64,000 bases of DNA from Cavenderia fasciculata. Lineage: Eukaryota > Evosea > Eumycetozoa > Acytosteliales > Cavenderiaceae. The first letter of the stretch is position 1. Every line of letters begins with the position of its first letter. The DNA is taken from contig NW_004457735.1 in the NCBI RefSeq assembly GCF_000203815.1, positions 1,798,001 through 1,862,000 of the forward strand, in the 5' to 3' direction. Shown piece by piece: positions 11,930 through 25,100 of this stretch. The notes beneath the pieces are model-generated. The model saw nothing but the letters and a program-made list of their open reading frames with translations, did no database searches and was not told where the DNA came from. Both the position numbers and the translations under genes were made by a program.

Positions 11930-13886
11930 TTAGGCATATTTAGAATGTAACCATAAACTATCATGAACTTGATTTCTATTGTTACCAACAAATTCAAAGT
12001 AGAGATCGGTCATATTGGCATAGAGACGAGTGTAACCGTATTGAGCAGAGGCACGGAAGATAGAGTAGGGTGGTTGGTCTTCGTGACCGGATCCATCTTT
12101 AATGTCGGAACCATCCCAGGTGGTTTGGTAAGTGTTACCGGCCATACCAATGACAATGTGGACGGGCGCATCATTGTCGGTTGGGGCACAGGTGAGGTTG
12201 TACATACCGCACATACGTTCGTAGGTGTGGACGTGGCCAGTGAGACAGAGGTTGACGTCATACTGGAGTAAAAGAGGTTCGTAGGTTTCTTGGAGGTTTT
12301 TGTACATGCCAACCTCTGATCCCTCCCATGAACTACCGTAAATGGGACGATGGCCGGTAAAGATGACCCATGGGGTGAGGGTACGGTTGACAGACTCGAG
12401 ATCCTGAACGATCCAGTTGTACTGGTCCGATCCGACGAGGAAGTCATGTTCAGCCGACATGATGACGAAATGGACGGTACCGTAGTTGTAGCTGTACCAG
12501 AGGTTACGTTGGGGGGTACCCTCGGCACCTTGCATGTGGTAACGCACGCTGTAGGGCACACCGCACTCGCCACCGCTGTCGCTGCCATAGTTGGACCATG
12601 AAGGTGCGAATGGCTGGCCGACATAGTCGTACTCGTGATTACCGATGGTTACTTGCCACGATGACATGCTAGCAACCTCTTCAATCATGTCGTGGTAATA
12701 GTCCCATACAAAGGCCTTGCCACGTGCATACGAGATATCACCGATATGGTGAATATTCCAAGGTGGTGGAATATTGCTGTCTTCAGAGATCTCCTTACCA
12801 ATCTTTTTAAAGAACGATGATTGTGCGGGTGGAGTAGTGACAGTGGTGTATATATTGGCAACAGTCTTGATCGATGGTGGTTGTGTCTCCAGATTACCAA
12901 TAAACTGTGTCTGCAAACCCAAATCACCAAACGCTACGATAAAGGCTTCTGTGCCAAGTTCTGGTGCTGACATAAAGTTGTAAGTGTTTGCCGACATTCC
13001 ACTACCCTTGCTACCAAACTGGTAGAAATACTGTGAAGCGGGGTTCAAGCCGGCCATGACGATATCGTGGATATAGCCGGGGTCACGGAAATAGTCAGTG
13101 TCGTTGGCAGGTGCTGCACACATTTGTGTGATCGAGTAGGTGACTGTTGTGCCATAGGCAACGTGGTCGAGGTTCGATGGGTCGGTACCATAGTATGCGA
13201 CGGGTGTATCATTAGTGCCCGACACAAACATCAGACGCATCTCACTAGTAATGTTGGTCAATGACAAGTATGCCTTGCTTGGTTCATTCAAATTCTCAAA
13301 TGTCACTTGATTGCTAGTTGCAACGGTAGTGAAATTAAGACCTTTAATCTTCATTGACCCAGTTGAATTTCCAGGTGTCCATACTCTAAATACATATTCT
13401 GAACGAACATTTACCAATGGTACACTTACACTTCCATATCCTTGTTTCCATGCTACACATCGAAACAAAAAAAAAAACAAAAAGGAGAAAGGAGAAAGGG
13501 TTAGCATATAGCATATTCTTTCTCTTTATGTTGTTGTTATTGTTACTTACAAGTAGCATTTGACATCATAAGGAAACCAATTGGAGTAAGTGGATTAGAC
13601 TCTGGTGGATAGTAGATAGCAATGATATCATACGGTGTTGGTGATGTCATACCAGTCCACTTTAATTCTACAAAATCACCTGTTGTTGAAAGTACAGCTA
13701 AATATAGGTTAGAGATAGAAAGAAGATAATTAGCCATCTTGTTTATTTGTTTGCGGGTATGTATGTATATATGTACATACTTGGAGATGCAGTAATTACA
13801 GCTTCGGAGTTTGGTGTTTGTGCTTGAGATACACCGACAATGACGATGGCTACAACAAGCAACAATTGTAATAGTACACTCTTCAT
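11930..13886 (-). CDS. secreted purple acid phosphatase (metallophosphoesterase)
   Basis: Three exons, 13886-13781, 13697-13551 and 13452-11930, give 591 residues; the introns are 83 and 98 nt and all phases agree. Exon 1 encodes a signal peptide (MKSVLLQLLLVVAIVIVGVS, then QAQTPNSE). Next comes the N-terminal fibronectin-like purple acid phosphatase domain (FVELKWTGMTSPTPYDII). The metallophosphoesterase core carries the five ligand blocks: AFGDLG, HHIGDISYARG, TIGNHEYD, FTGHRPIY and LTGHVHTYER. These place it with high-molecular-weight, plant-type enzymes that use a binuclear Fe-Zn or Fe-Mn centre to hydrolyse phosphate esters in acidic compartments. About ten N-glycosylation sequons fit secretion or lysosomal targeting. 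All metal ligands appear present. Confidence 0.93.
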
Positions 13887-14429
13887 CTTATATGTGTCTA
13901 TCTATCTATACACTACTATATCTAGAGGTTGTACAAATAAATAATAATAGGACTAAGGAGGAAGGAATAAATAAATAAAAGACTTTAGGGCTAACTGTCA
14001 AAACTACTGACAGGGGCTGCGAAACGATGAAAAAGATTCAAGTGGAGGGATATTTGGTCTTCAAACCCGAAAACGCACTGGGCAATTTCGCGCTCAAGAT
14101 TCCATCGGTCCCCAGTAATACCGTCGTCGTTAAACGAACAAAATTAATTCGTTTGGGAAATCACTCAACCTTGTAACTTGAGTTTGAGCCGAGATCTAAA
14201 AGATGATGATGGTGATGATATTATTTAAAGAATAGATATATACTACTACTACTTCTACTACTATGACGAATAAAATGTAAAATACTGATGTGTGAATGAA
14301 ATATTTTAATATTAATATTTTAATATTGAGAAATGAACAGCACAGAGAGATGAAGTTGTCGGGTGTTGTTGTCAAGATTTATTTGCTTTGTTTTAGAGAA
14401 GAGATATACACTAGATAGATACGCGATCA
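13887..14429. promoter_or_regulatory. divergent intergenic region with an unusually G+C-rich core
   Basis: About 540 nt separate the phosphatase start and the Maf-like start. Its flanks are the usual A+T-rich DNA, but 14010-14200 is far richer in G and C and contains the small ORF listed separately. Promoter function for both genes is expected from position alone; no specific element is assigned. Confidence 0.4.
14027..14176 (+). CDS. possible small ORF (49 residues) or relic exon in a G+C-rich island
   Basis: An ATG at 14027 opens 49 codons ending at a TAA at 14174-14176. The predicted peptide begins MKKIQVEGYLVFKPENALGN and ends RLGNHSTL. Base composition and codon choice are like those of neighbouring exons and unlike normal intergenic DNA here, which makes it suspicious. 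There is no signal peptide or known motif. It lies upstream of, and in the same direction as, the Maf-like gene, so it could be an upstream ORF, a microprotein gene or a leftover exon. Function is unknown and reality uncertain. Confidence 0.3.
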   Translation: MKKIQVEGYLVFKPENALGNFALKIPSVPSNTVVVKRTKLIRLGNHSTL

Positions 14430-15008
14430 ATGTCACAAGAACTTAAAATTATACTAGGATCAAGCTCAATATGGAGAAAGAAGGTGTTGAGTGATATGGG
14501 ATACACCTTTACAACAATGTCACCTGATATCGATGAGAAGGCAATTAGACACGCCGATGCAAAGACATTGACTCTTCTCATCTCTAGAGCAAAGGCTGAT
14601 GCTTTGGTTGACAAGGTCACCGAACCATCTCTACTCATTTGCTCGGATCAAGTCATCGTACACAATGGTGTGATTCGCGAGAAACCAGTCACTGCAGACG
14701 AGTGCAGAGAGTATTTGCGTAGCTACGAACACAGTCCTGCTGTGTGTGTCGTGTCAGTCGTTGTTGTCAACACACTCACTGGCAAGCGTGTTGAAGGCAC
14801 CGATATAGCCACTCAACACTTTAACAAGATTCCTGAACACGCCATCGAAGCACTCATTGCTCAAGGCGATGTTATGCACTGTGCAGGTGGGTTCACTGTC
14901 GAACATATGGAAGAATACACCAACCGTCTAGAAGGCGAGATTGAATGTGTAACTGGGTTACCAAAGACTTTAACTGTTAAACTTTTAGAGGAAGCAAAGA
15001 GAGTTTAA
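14430..15008 (+). CDS. Maf-like nucleotide pyrophosphatase
   Basis: A single exon encodes 192 residues. The N-terminus carries the Maf signature LGSSSIWRKKVLSDMGY and then SPDIDEKAIRH. ICSDQVIVHNG holds the catalytic Asp, followed by KPVTADECREYLRSYEHSP. The family hydrolyses non-canonical or methylated nucleoside triphosphates to monophosphates, preventing their incorporation, and the animal homologue is fused to ASMT. Length matches stand-alone Maf proteins. The usual SPRR of bacterial Maf is SIWRK here, a variation seen in eukaryotic members. The start at 14430 is the first in-frame ATG and places the signature at residue 9. Confidence 0.9.
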   Translation: MSQELKIILGSSSIWRKKVLSDMGYTFTTMSPDIDEKAIRHADAKTLTLLISRAKADALVDKVTEPSLLICSDQVIVHNGVIREKPVTADECREYLRSYEHSPAVCVVSVVVVNTLTGKRVEGTDIATQHFNKIPEHAIEALIAQGDVMHCAGGFTVEHMEEYTNRLEGEIECVTGLPKTLTVKLLEEAKRV

Positions 15009-15182
15009 AACTTTAAATCAAACACCACAAACAAACAAACACGATAACGATAATGATGATATCAACCAAACAACAAACACAAACACCAACACCAACCAAC
15101 CAACCAACAAAACAAAACAAAACAAAACAATAGCAATCAAATTAATTTAACCAATCAAATCCAAATCAATTACCCAAAAATA

Positions 15183-15213
<31 letters not shown>

Positions 15214-18200
15214 GTTTAAATCTACCTTACTCACCACGACAATTCATGGTGGTGTAGAGCAAGAAGAAGTTTAGACCATCATTTCCTCTTTCTCTCTTTT
15301 CTGTGGATCAGATCAAAACAACCCTCATCCAGCAACTTTGTACCTTGTGAATGATTCGAAATAGGCTGACTCTCCACATCCACAACCAACAACAACAGCG
15401 TTGCAATAAAATGATCGATACCAATCCAAACCAAACCACGCTACCCACCACCCCCATCACCTCACACCTTCCTCTTCCTCATCTGTCTCTCTTTAAAAAT
15501 CATAATCATTTTAAAATTATTTATCCTTGGCATTCTACCAATGAGCGAAATTCAAACTGTTCAATGATTTGATGCCATCCCATCCTTAGATGTTTACGTA
15601 ATTGAAATAATCTGTGTATGTTGAAACAAAGAAGAAAAAGAGAGAGAGAAATAGAGAGATGGAAAGGGGCAGGTGGGTTATACCATTTGGCCAGCTGTTA
15701 TTTTCCCATAATCCCCATTGCTTTTAGTTTGGAGGGTCGATGATGATGATTCTCAACCCAATGCAATATTACCATATTTGGTGATCATGTCTATTTGGCA
15801 ATATCCCATTTTAACAAGAAAGGAAACTAAACCAAAATAAGAAATTGAACTCTTTTATCCTTTTTAAAAGAAAAACACATCGCACTGACATCAACATCAA
15901 CAACAACCCACACTCACACAGACACAACGATACATACTTGTGTGTGTGAGTGATCACTAAATTGTTAGTCAAGGATCTATAAAATGGATGACGCTACTTT
16001 TTAAACCTCTTACCTCTACGGCAATGGGGCCGTCTCGAACCTTTTAGGACTTATGTACACCCTAACCCACAAATCTCCAACATACTTGGAGGAGAGTGGG
16101 GAGATTTTTGTCAAAAAAGTCAATGAATGCCCCTTACCTTACCTTACCTTGCACACCCCTTTAAAACCATATTTCTCGCACGTACACTCATTCATCCTAT
16201 CATTCGACTTTTGGTCAACAGATTCTAGCTTTAGTGTAATCGATATGATCAGATCTCACAAAACTAATCTACAAGTTGTCACCATCCCCAACCAACCTAT
16301 CCAACAACACTTTCTTTAAGATTGTTGTTGTTGTTTTCAGTGTCCAACCAATCAAACACACAACATCTATTCAACCACAACTACAGTAAACTAGTATTTA
16401 ACAGAAATACAAGAAAGATCTCCCCCTCTTCTTATTCTCCTCCTCCCCTCCTCCCTCCTCCCTCCTCCCTCCCTCCCCTCTTCTCATTCTTTCAATCCGT
16501 CTTTGACCAAACCCATCCATCCTTATCTACCAAACCAACTATGAATGTTCAGAAATAACTACTACATACACTACCTACTACTACTTTATATACAATATAT
16601 CCATTAAATCAATAATCTGTAGTTTCTAGAGAGAGAAAGAAAGAGATCAGAATACAGACAGACAGACAGATAGATAGATTCATTCGTTTACTTATTCAAA
16701 AAGGTGAATATCAAGCAAGCAAGCAATCGATTGATCAATCAATCAATTACATTATATTAGCATTTGTCTGCGAATAGATTGAACAACAACAGTACATCAC
16801 CATCACTCGACAAGATTGGTTTCCTTTCTTGGCACTAGTTTGTTTAGTTTCAATCAATTTACTACCATATATCTGATCAGATTTCATCGATCAACTCGGT
16901 TTAGTTATTATATATATATATCTCTCTCTCTGACCAATCAATCGGATGGATCGTTGTTTGTTTCATCATTATCGATATTTATCAATACATTATTATTATT
17001 ACCACACACAACCACAAATGAAAATGAATATGAAAAAAGAGATAATGCACAACCATCTTAACACACACACACACGCACATACACATTCATATCAAAGATG
17101 GATGGGTGGATGGTAGATGGATATTGTTTTGATACTAACCACTACCACCATCAAGATGATGAAGAACAAAAGAAGAAGAAGAAGAAGAAGAAGAAGAAGA
17201 ATTTAATTTCCCTGCACTTGTTTTATTTGTTAAAATCTCCCATTGTTGTTACTACCATTACTACCATACTACTACTGCTTACTACTATTCTTGCGAACTA
17301 CCATCCAACAAAAACACACAACACATCCCTAATCTTTTTTGATTTGTCAGAAAGTGTTTTTGGGAGATCATCATCATCGTCGTCAGCACCCAGCAACCAG
17401 TGACTCCACACACAACCAAGCAACATTATATATATAAACAACATCAAAACCACAAGAATAGAACGCCACCAACAAAATATCATCATCATTTTAAAAAAAT
17501 AATTTCCCGTTTTTTTGGTTGTTTGGTTATAAATAGATAAACCGACCAATTAAGGGAGTATCCCAAAAGAAGAGAGAGCGAAAGAATTGACAATCAATTT
17601 CTAGATAACTCGAGTGATCAATCTAAAAAAAGTAAAATGTATATAAAAGTAACAACAACAACTAATAACCAATAATGAATAATGATTGAAACCAATCAAT
17701 CCCCATCGACACACAAAACAACATAATATTATTATTATTATTAGGGTGGTGTGTATGTAAATAGAAAAGGCAAGCCTCGGTGTAAAGGGGTTCCGAGCCA
17801 CCAATCTTTTTTGCCCATTTCATCATCATGACCAATCAAAATCAGTTTGGGACACTCAATCAATCAATCAAATTGATACAGAATCTCTTGTTTTCTTTTC
17901 TTCTTGCACAGGTGGTATTGTTTCAGCTGCTTGCAACGATCATCCATCTTGCGATTTTACCTTTTATCGTCGCTTGCTTTTTTTAAACAGCTCCTCTTTT
18001 TTGTTCTGTTCTCAACACCCAATACGCGCATTTCGCTAGCCAACCATTTATTCAGCGATCTTCGAGTTGAGCCCAAACCAATCCACTTTTTTTTTTGGGA
18101 TGTACAACAACAACAAAGGCTCATCCTACATATCATTTTGATTGTTCAAAACTGTTTTACGAGGGGTCATGATTGGGCAAACAACTTACCGTGGTGTGGA

Positions 18201-18964
18201 TTCCCGCTATCTTTGCTGATGACATTCAAAATAAAGAATCCTTGCCCTACCCCATGCATCTCATTGTTGTGCCACCGCGCCCCCCAATAAATATTGTGAA
18301 AAATTGAATCTTGTTTGTTCAAACGAACAGGTTTACAAAGAACATCCCCTCATGCGATAGTTATCGGGTTATATGATTGGACAGCACTATTGTTTCTTGT
18401 TTCTTGTTCCTCACTCCTTTGCAGGAGGCATGCCGTCATCATCATCTATGTTGCATTCTATTGATTGGTACCACCAGTCGAGTAATAACTAACTTGAAAC
18501 TTTTTCTTTTTTATAGAATCATCATTATATTTAACTCCGAGTATCCCCTCCTCTCTTCCTCCCTTCTCTTCCTCCCTCCTCTTTCTCCTCTCTGTAGTTT
18601 GTGTGTGTGTGTGTGCGCGTGTGTGGATGTTACAGGTGGCTAGTGATAGTTAGCAAAAACTTGGGAATCTACAACCCTCTGCCTGACCATCCATAAGTCC
18701 GACCGTCTAAACCACAGAGATTTTTTTTTCGATATCCGGATCCACCCTTGATCTCCCCATGACCGCACCGGTTACAAGACAACAAACCCAATATACCTAA
18801 ACTACTACTACTACTGCAGTGCAACACTACCATTACAAATACAGAACAATACATATACGCACAAACGAACCATTGTGTGTGTTTGTTGTGTGTGTGTTAA
18901 GACGACATCATAATCAAAAGCCCTTGGTTGGTTAACGACAACAACAACAAGATAATATAATATA
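15009..18964. other. exceptionally long intergenic tract upstream of the WRKY gene
   Basis: Nearly 4 kb carry no convincing protein gene. The + strand is strongly pyrimidine-biased with CCTCC, TCTC and CACA strings (for example 16440-16490 and 18545-18590). It also has simple repeats: TTA at 15183-15213, tandem CCTTA at 16134-16155, GAA at 17160-17201 and GT at 18600-18626. Frames of 60-130 codons exist but consist of low-complexity His, Ser, Leu or Asn. A TCCCATAA string at 15704-15711 and ACCCACAA near 16066 match the dictyostelid upstream sequence element of small-RNA genes, but I could not define an RNA behind them. A long 5' UTR or extended control region for the WRKY gene is the simplest reading. 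Confidence 0.45.
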
Positions 18965-19139
18965 ATGGGAAATGTTCAGTCTTCATCAACAGATGGCCAA
19001 TCCCTAACACCATCAGGTGATGACAATCAGAATCAAAATCAAAATCATAACCAGAATAATAATAATAATAATAATAATAATCAAAGAGATAACTCCAGAT
19101 ATAATTCAGACATTAATAATAATAATAATAATATAGATC

Positions 19140-19195
<56 letters not shown>

Positions 19196-22012
19196 ACGAG
19201 TACAACATCAACTACTAGTACAAAATCCAAAACATCGCCATCACCGCCAAATCCAGATAGTTCCGACAAGCCAACATTATCAACATTGTCACATGAAAAG
19301 TTGAAAAGACTTTTTTTGGAGACAGAGGCAACAGACAGCAGTAAAACAAACGACGGGTCAATCGTTTTTTTTCACAAGGTCGCCAATCAATCCATGTCAC
19401 CGGACAAACAAAGCAACCACAAGTTGTTTTCCTCGAGTAGTACTTCAAGCACGAGCCTAAGTTTTCAATTTTCCAATGAATTTAAAAGGAAATCCAACTC
19501 TTCCAGCCACAATGACCTTGAATCGCTCATGTACCAGTCTGGGAGATCGCCGTCCATGCCGAGTAGCTTTCAAATGTCACCAGGATCGTCGTCGTCGTCG
19601 TCTGCCCTCAAAAACAAGACACTTGCAGAGTACTATATGGAAAACGATTCTTTCTCTGACGATGAGTTTGATAGTGACGGGGAATTCATTGACGACGATG
19701 AAGACGATGACGACGATGACGATTATGAAGGACCGGTCGATTCATACAAGTACAACCAGGCCAACAACAACCATCACCACCATGGCAGTAGTCTCAAAGA
19801 TTTGCTATCCGACCAAGACGATGATGACCTAGACTCTAACAACATTAATAATATCAAGAAACAAAGAGCCGATGACAACAACGGTCATAAAGGCATCCAC
19901 CATCTACAATATCATCATCCACATCCTTCTTCTCCTCTTCCTCCTCCTGGATCACCCTCCTCACATTACCTATCATATGATATACCACATTCACCTCAAC
20001 AACAACACCATAATCACACTCATCATCCTCACCACCAAAACAAACAACATCATCACCTCAACCATCACTTCTTTGGGATGGAACTTGACAATAATGTCAC
20101 CTCTAATCATATATCCCGATCACCTTCTTCACCACTCGAGACATTTGGTCAACCACAACAGCATCATATTCAAAACCACCATATTTCAAAACCCACGCCT
20201 ATTCAACCAAAATTCGATCCATCATCTTCCAACAATCATTCACCATTTAGTTCTCCAAGTCACCGATCCTCTCCCATCACTACATTAATCGCGACCTCTT
20301 CTTCTAACTCTTCAAAACCACCGCAACAACAACAACAATCACTCAAACAATCCACTTCACCAATCCCAACCACCACCACATCACCTACCATTAGTCGGAT
20401 TTCGACGACTAATTCGGCACCATCTCCCTCATCTTTTCCACTATTTATTCGACCAAACCAAAATCCAAATGGTAAAGGACCTTCCATTTCATCTATTATT
20501 TCAAATAATAATAATAATAATAATAATAGCAATAATAATAACAACCCTTCATCCTCTTCCACCTCCTCAACAACTATACCTCAACCTCAACCATTACAAT
20601 TATCTTTAAATATTACAAATTACCAATATCCAAATAATAATAGTAATAATAATAATAATAATTTAAATACACAGAATAATAATAATAATAATAACAATAA
20701 TAATAACACCTCAAATAATAACTCCTCTAATAATAATAATAATAATAATAACAACTCTAGTCCAAGACAACCTTCTCAACCAACAATTTCAACAACAACA
20801 ACATCAACGACAACAACTAATTCAAATGGTAAAAGATTAAACACTCCATTGATTATTGCTGCCGATGGATACCAATGGAGAAAATATGGACAAAAAAATG
20901 TCAAAGGTACACAATTTCCAAGATCATATTACAAGTGTACTGTCCCTGGATGTACTGTTAAAAAACAAGTTGAAAAGTTATCTGAAACCGATGAAACAAA
21001 GAATAGAGTCGTTTACAAGGGTACGCATAATCATGATTCACCGCAAACCACCCGAGTCAATGCAACAGATCAAACTTCATTCAGAAATAGTGTCTTGTCA
21101 TATGAATCTTACAAAACCACCACCACTACAATCCTCACCTATCCAAATGAAAATGTAGATCAACCACCACAACAACAAGAAGAACAGCAACAACAACAAG
21201 AGGAAGAACCAATGCACCAAAAGCAAGAAAATGTTGATCATGATGTATATGACCATGATCAACATCAAAATGTACATAAAGAAGAAGCCAGAGACGCAAA
21301 TCTATCCTCCATTATAAACAATGATAGCCAACCATCATCTCCACAACAACAACAACAACATCACCATCATTATCACCATCAACAAGAGCACCAAGAACAC
21401 CACCACCAAGAACAACAACACCACCAGGAGCAACACCAAGAACAACAACAACACCATCACCATCATCAGGATATTGTTGTGAATGATAATGAATCTATTC
21501 CCGACCAAGAAGAACAACAATCTACCCATCATGATGATCATTCAACTTCCTTGGTTGCAGTCACAGATCAAGAAAATACAACCAGTTATCCAATTCCAAC
21601 CACTTCTACAAATATTGTTTTATATAATAATAATAACAACAATAATAACTCCTCAGCTAATAATAATAGTAATAATAATAATAACAACTCCTCAGCTAAT
21701 AATAATAATAATAATAGTAATTCAGTTCAAATTCAAATACCAAAATTAGTTATTGAAACCAATCAAACTTCAATTGATCACTTGGACGATGGGTTTAATT
21801 GGAGAAAATATGGACAAAAAGCAGTAAAAGGTACACATTTCCCAAAAAGTTATTTTAAATGTGCAGAACCAGGATGCTCTGTAAAGAAACAAGTTTTGCA
21901 GCAAAGTGAAAATAGTTTTCTTAGTACCTACAATGGAAATCATAACCATGACCCTCCATCTACTGAAAATGATTCTGTTCGAAAGAGAAAGCGTCAACAA
22001 CAGCATCAATAA
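18965..22012 (+). CDS. wrky1: two-domain WRKY transcription factor
   Basis: A single uninterrupted exon encodes 1015 residues. Two WRKY DNA-binding domains are present, at about residues 634-693 and 941-998. Each has the invariant WRKYGQK (DGYQWRKYGQKNVKGTQFP and DGFNWRKYGQKAVKGTHFP) and a C-x4-C...H-x-H zinc site (YYKCTVPGC...THNHD and YFKCAEPGC...NHNHD). Both therefore keep all metal ligands, as in plant group I WRKY factors, which bind W-box DNA. The rest is low complexity: poly-Asn blocks coded almost only by AAT, an acidic patch at about 222-245, a Ser/Pro-rich centre and a His/Gln-rich stretch between the domains. The C-terminus is basic (RKRKRQQQ). Dictyostelids have one such gene; the family's presence outside plants is well known. 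Regulation probably involves the very long upstream tract. Confidence 0.95.
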
Positions 22013-22104
22013 ATAGTAAACTGTATACAAAATGTTTGGAAAGACAAAAAAAAAAAAGAATAAAGTTGATTGATTACCAAACAAACAAATTTATTGGTTT
22101 TTTT

Positions 22105-25100
22105 CTAATCTCTAATTCTAAAACGGATTGTTGGAATTTCGATATCATTGGCTTCCAAATCTAGTGTTTCACATGATACATCAACATTGACATAGTCGGA
22201 ATCTATTGGAAAAGGTTTACCGTACAATGTAGTCAATTTCATTGGTAATCTTTCAAGTTTTCTCTTTTCTGGTATGAACTGAGCATAAAGCAAAGTGATA
22301 TTAAAAGATACCATTAATACATTGACACGATATTTCTTGTAGATAAAATCCAGTAGTTGTTGTAGAGTCATTAAAGGTTGATTGATTTCAATGAATGACC
22401 AACAAGATACTGTTTTGCTTGCATCATAAAAAGTTTGAACGGGTAAATCATAACTTATAATATCATTGTGTGCAAAGTTATAGAACCTAAAAAAAAAAGG
22501 TGATAATTGATTAGTATGATAACATTTACAGACTATTGATATTATTACTTACCTATTCTTTAATAATAGACATGATGGAGTTTTAATTGATTCCAAGAAT
22601 GAAATGGCCGTCAATGAACCACAAATGACATTGGTTCCTATGAGGGATTGAGGTGCATCACAAACTCTTTTTTCATACTGATAGGTGTTGTTGTCATATT
22701 GCTCGTTTGGATCAAGATTCAACAATTCAAGTTTTAAATCTTTGATAATGTTGGCCAATCGGAGGGCATGACCATTTCTCGGGTTGATAGAGAGTTTGAT
22801 AAACTTTATGGCGTTTTTTACCAACTCGAATGGTAGAGGTTCATTAGCAGGGGCAGTAACAAGGTCGTATGAAACACCACCGTCGGTATCAGACTGATTA
22901 CCTTGTTGTTGTTGTTGTTGTTGTTGGAGGTAGAGTCTAATAGATTCAAACGATCTGTCTGGCCCTATTTCATCACTATGATTGACATTAAAAATATGAG
23001 CCCTCATATGTGATGCGTGAAAGACAAACTCTACATGTTGTTTGTTGTCTGGATTAAACTCGATTGGTGTGGGATACCTAAGGGGACACGACCAAAAATA
23101 TGATACTCGGTGAGTGTTGACTTGATCTTTTGGAAAGCTATCCAAAGTTGATCTGATTTCATTATAGAATTTGTATTTAAACTTTTGTACTGCCCAATTT
23201 ACGCATTGACGGAATGTTTTTTGATAAATAACAACCATTGTTCTATAATTTGGTAAATTATTCTAAATATAAATATGATTACAAAATGTCAATATCGAGT
23301 CTATGATTTTCTTTCTTTCTTTTTTTTGTCTCTTACTTTTTCTTTTAGGCAAGTGTTATAATTTACAATATCATCATGAAACAGTGATCTATAGATTGAT
23401 GAACAATGGTGAGCAATACAAGAGACGGATAATGAATGATAGTTGTGACAGGAATGGTTTGCCCTTCTACATGTTGCCAATTCATAGGCACTATAGTGGG
23501 GAACGGTAACGAGATTGTGAGAACCAGAAGTAGAGGATCCACAATCGATAAACACAGTGTCACAATGTTTTTCGAGGGAACTACTAAATTCTTGTAGTCT
23601 TTCTGTCGATGTTGTCACAAGATAGTCTATTCCTTCAAACAACTTTTTGGGAATATATGGTTGTTTGGGTTTGGCAATGACATTTTGGTTGTGCCAAAAG
23701 ATATTGGCCATGTCTGGAGACAACCTAGTACGAAAGATGTCAGATATGGTGGCAGCAAGTGGTGATCCGATATTTACATGGTCTTGTTCCTTGCCAAGTA
23801 GATAGTATTTTGTGATGTTTGATTTTTGGACACGACCCTTGTCAATTATGTGAATACTACCTTCGGGTCCTTGTCCAACACCCAAGAGCAGAAGATTTTT
23901 TAAAGTCTCGGATGCATTACCATGTATTCCCAAGATGGCTACTGCCAAAGATCTTAAATATTGGAATCCACTCCATCCAACCAATGAAACTAAATCTGAA
24001 AATCCTCTTAAACTAGCTATTTCTTCAATTGGAGGTGGTGAGGATAAAACTAACTGGTTATTTGATATGTTGTAGGGTTGTAATAGTGAGGACTGATCAA
24101 CATAAAGAAACTGGTTGATTGGAATGAACAGTCCTGTGGTAGCTTTGATAATCTCTTGAGATGCCAATCCTCCAATCAAAGATTCTATTGGAACTAATCT
24201 ATATGTATTTACAAATGACAGCTTTCTAACAGTGTCTAATAGATTTGTTTTTAAAATATCCAAATACTTTTCATCACTACTCGTCGTCTGTGATGAGAGA
24301 ATCGATGGATATCTTTCAATAAAAGATAAACAAATGGTAACCATATCATTTGAATCTTGTAAATCCCATTGTCCAGGGTATCGACCATACATCTTGGTGT
24401 ATTCCTCCAACACTCTAAATGATAAATGAGTTATCAACCCATCTCCACTATAATCAACCATATTTAAAAGTTTTAAATTTTCATTATTATTGCCTGATTC
24501 AATTTCCTTATCAATTTGATAAAGTGATTTCTAAAATTAAATTAAAAATAAAAAACAATCATTTAGTATTCAATTATTTGAAGTATCCACTTATTGTTTA
24601 ATATTTAATATTTACACTAGTAATAGAAGTACCAGGATTATAGATTCTAAAAAAACCAAAATTTAATGGATCATATTGACCGGCAGTGATATCAATATTG
24701 AGAGTTATGAATTCATTCTTGCAATGGTCAACCTGAAATACTTGGTCGTGGAGAAACTCTAGGCCTTTCATATTATAAAACTTGAGATAGGTTCCTTTAT
24801 CAACGGTGGCATCTCTTTCGACGAGATAGTTGTAAAACTCAAACTGTGCTTTTGGAGGATCGATTTCGAGTTGAGTGACCGATGCAATGTGAAATGTACA
24901 AGGGTCAAGTGCATTGTCCTTGTAGACTAGATAAGGTTTCTCAACACTACCAAAATCACTAAACACTCTACCATAGACACCCTTTGAATCGGCAACAATA
25001 CACGGTATCCCAAGAGAATGATATTTTGTATCAATCCTCTTTTGTATGTCAATTGTTTGATTAATAATAACCACACAACTATAATTATCTTGATCGTCCA

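Noticed and set aside
16990-17410. Candidate coding regions rich in Lys and Ser upstream of the WRKY gene
   Set aside because: Driven by GAA and simple repeats, with no homology, no splice-supported continuation and inconsistent composition.
17760-17815. tRNA-like block with GGTTCCGAGCC resembling a B box
   Set aside because: No matching acceptor stem, A box or cloverleaf could be drawn; only a 5-bp stem (CTCGG/CCGAG) exists.
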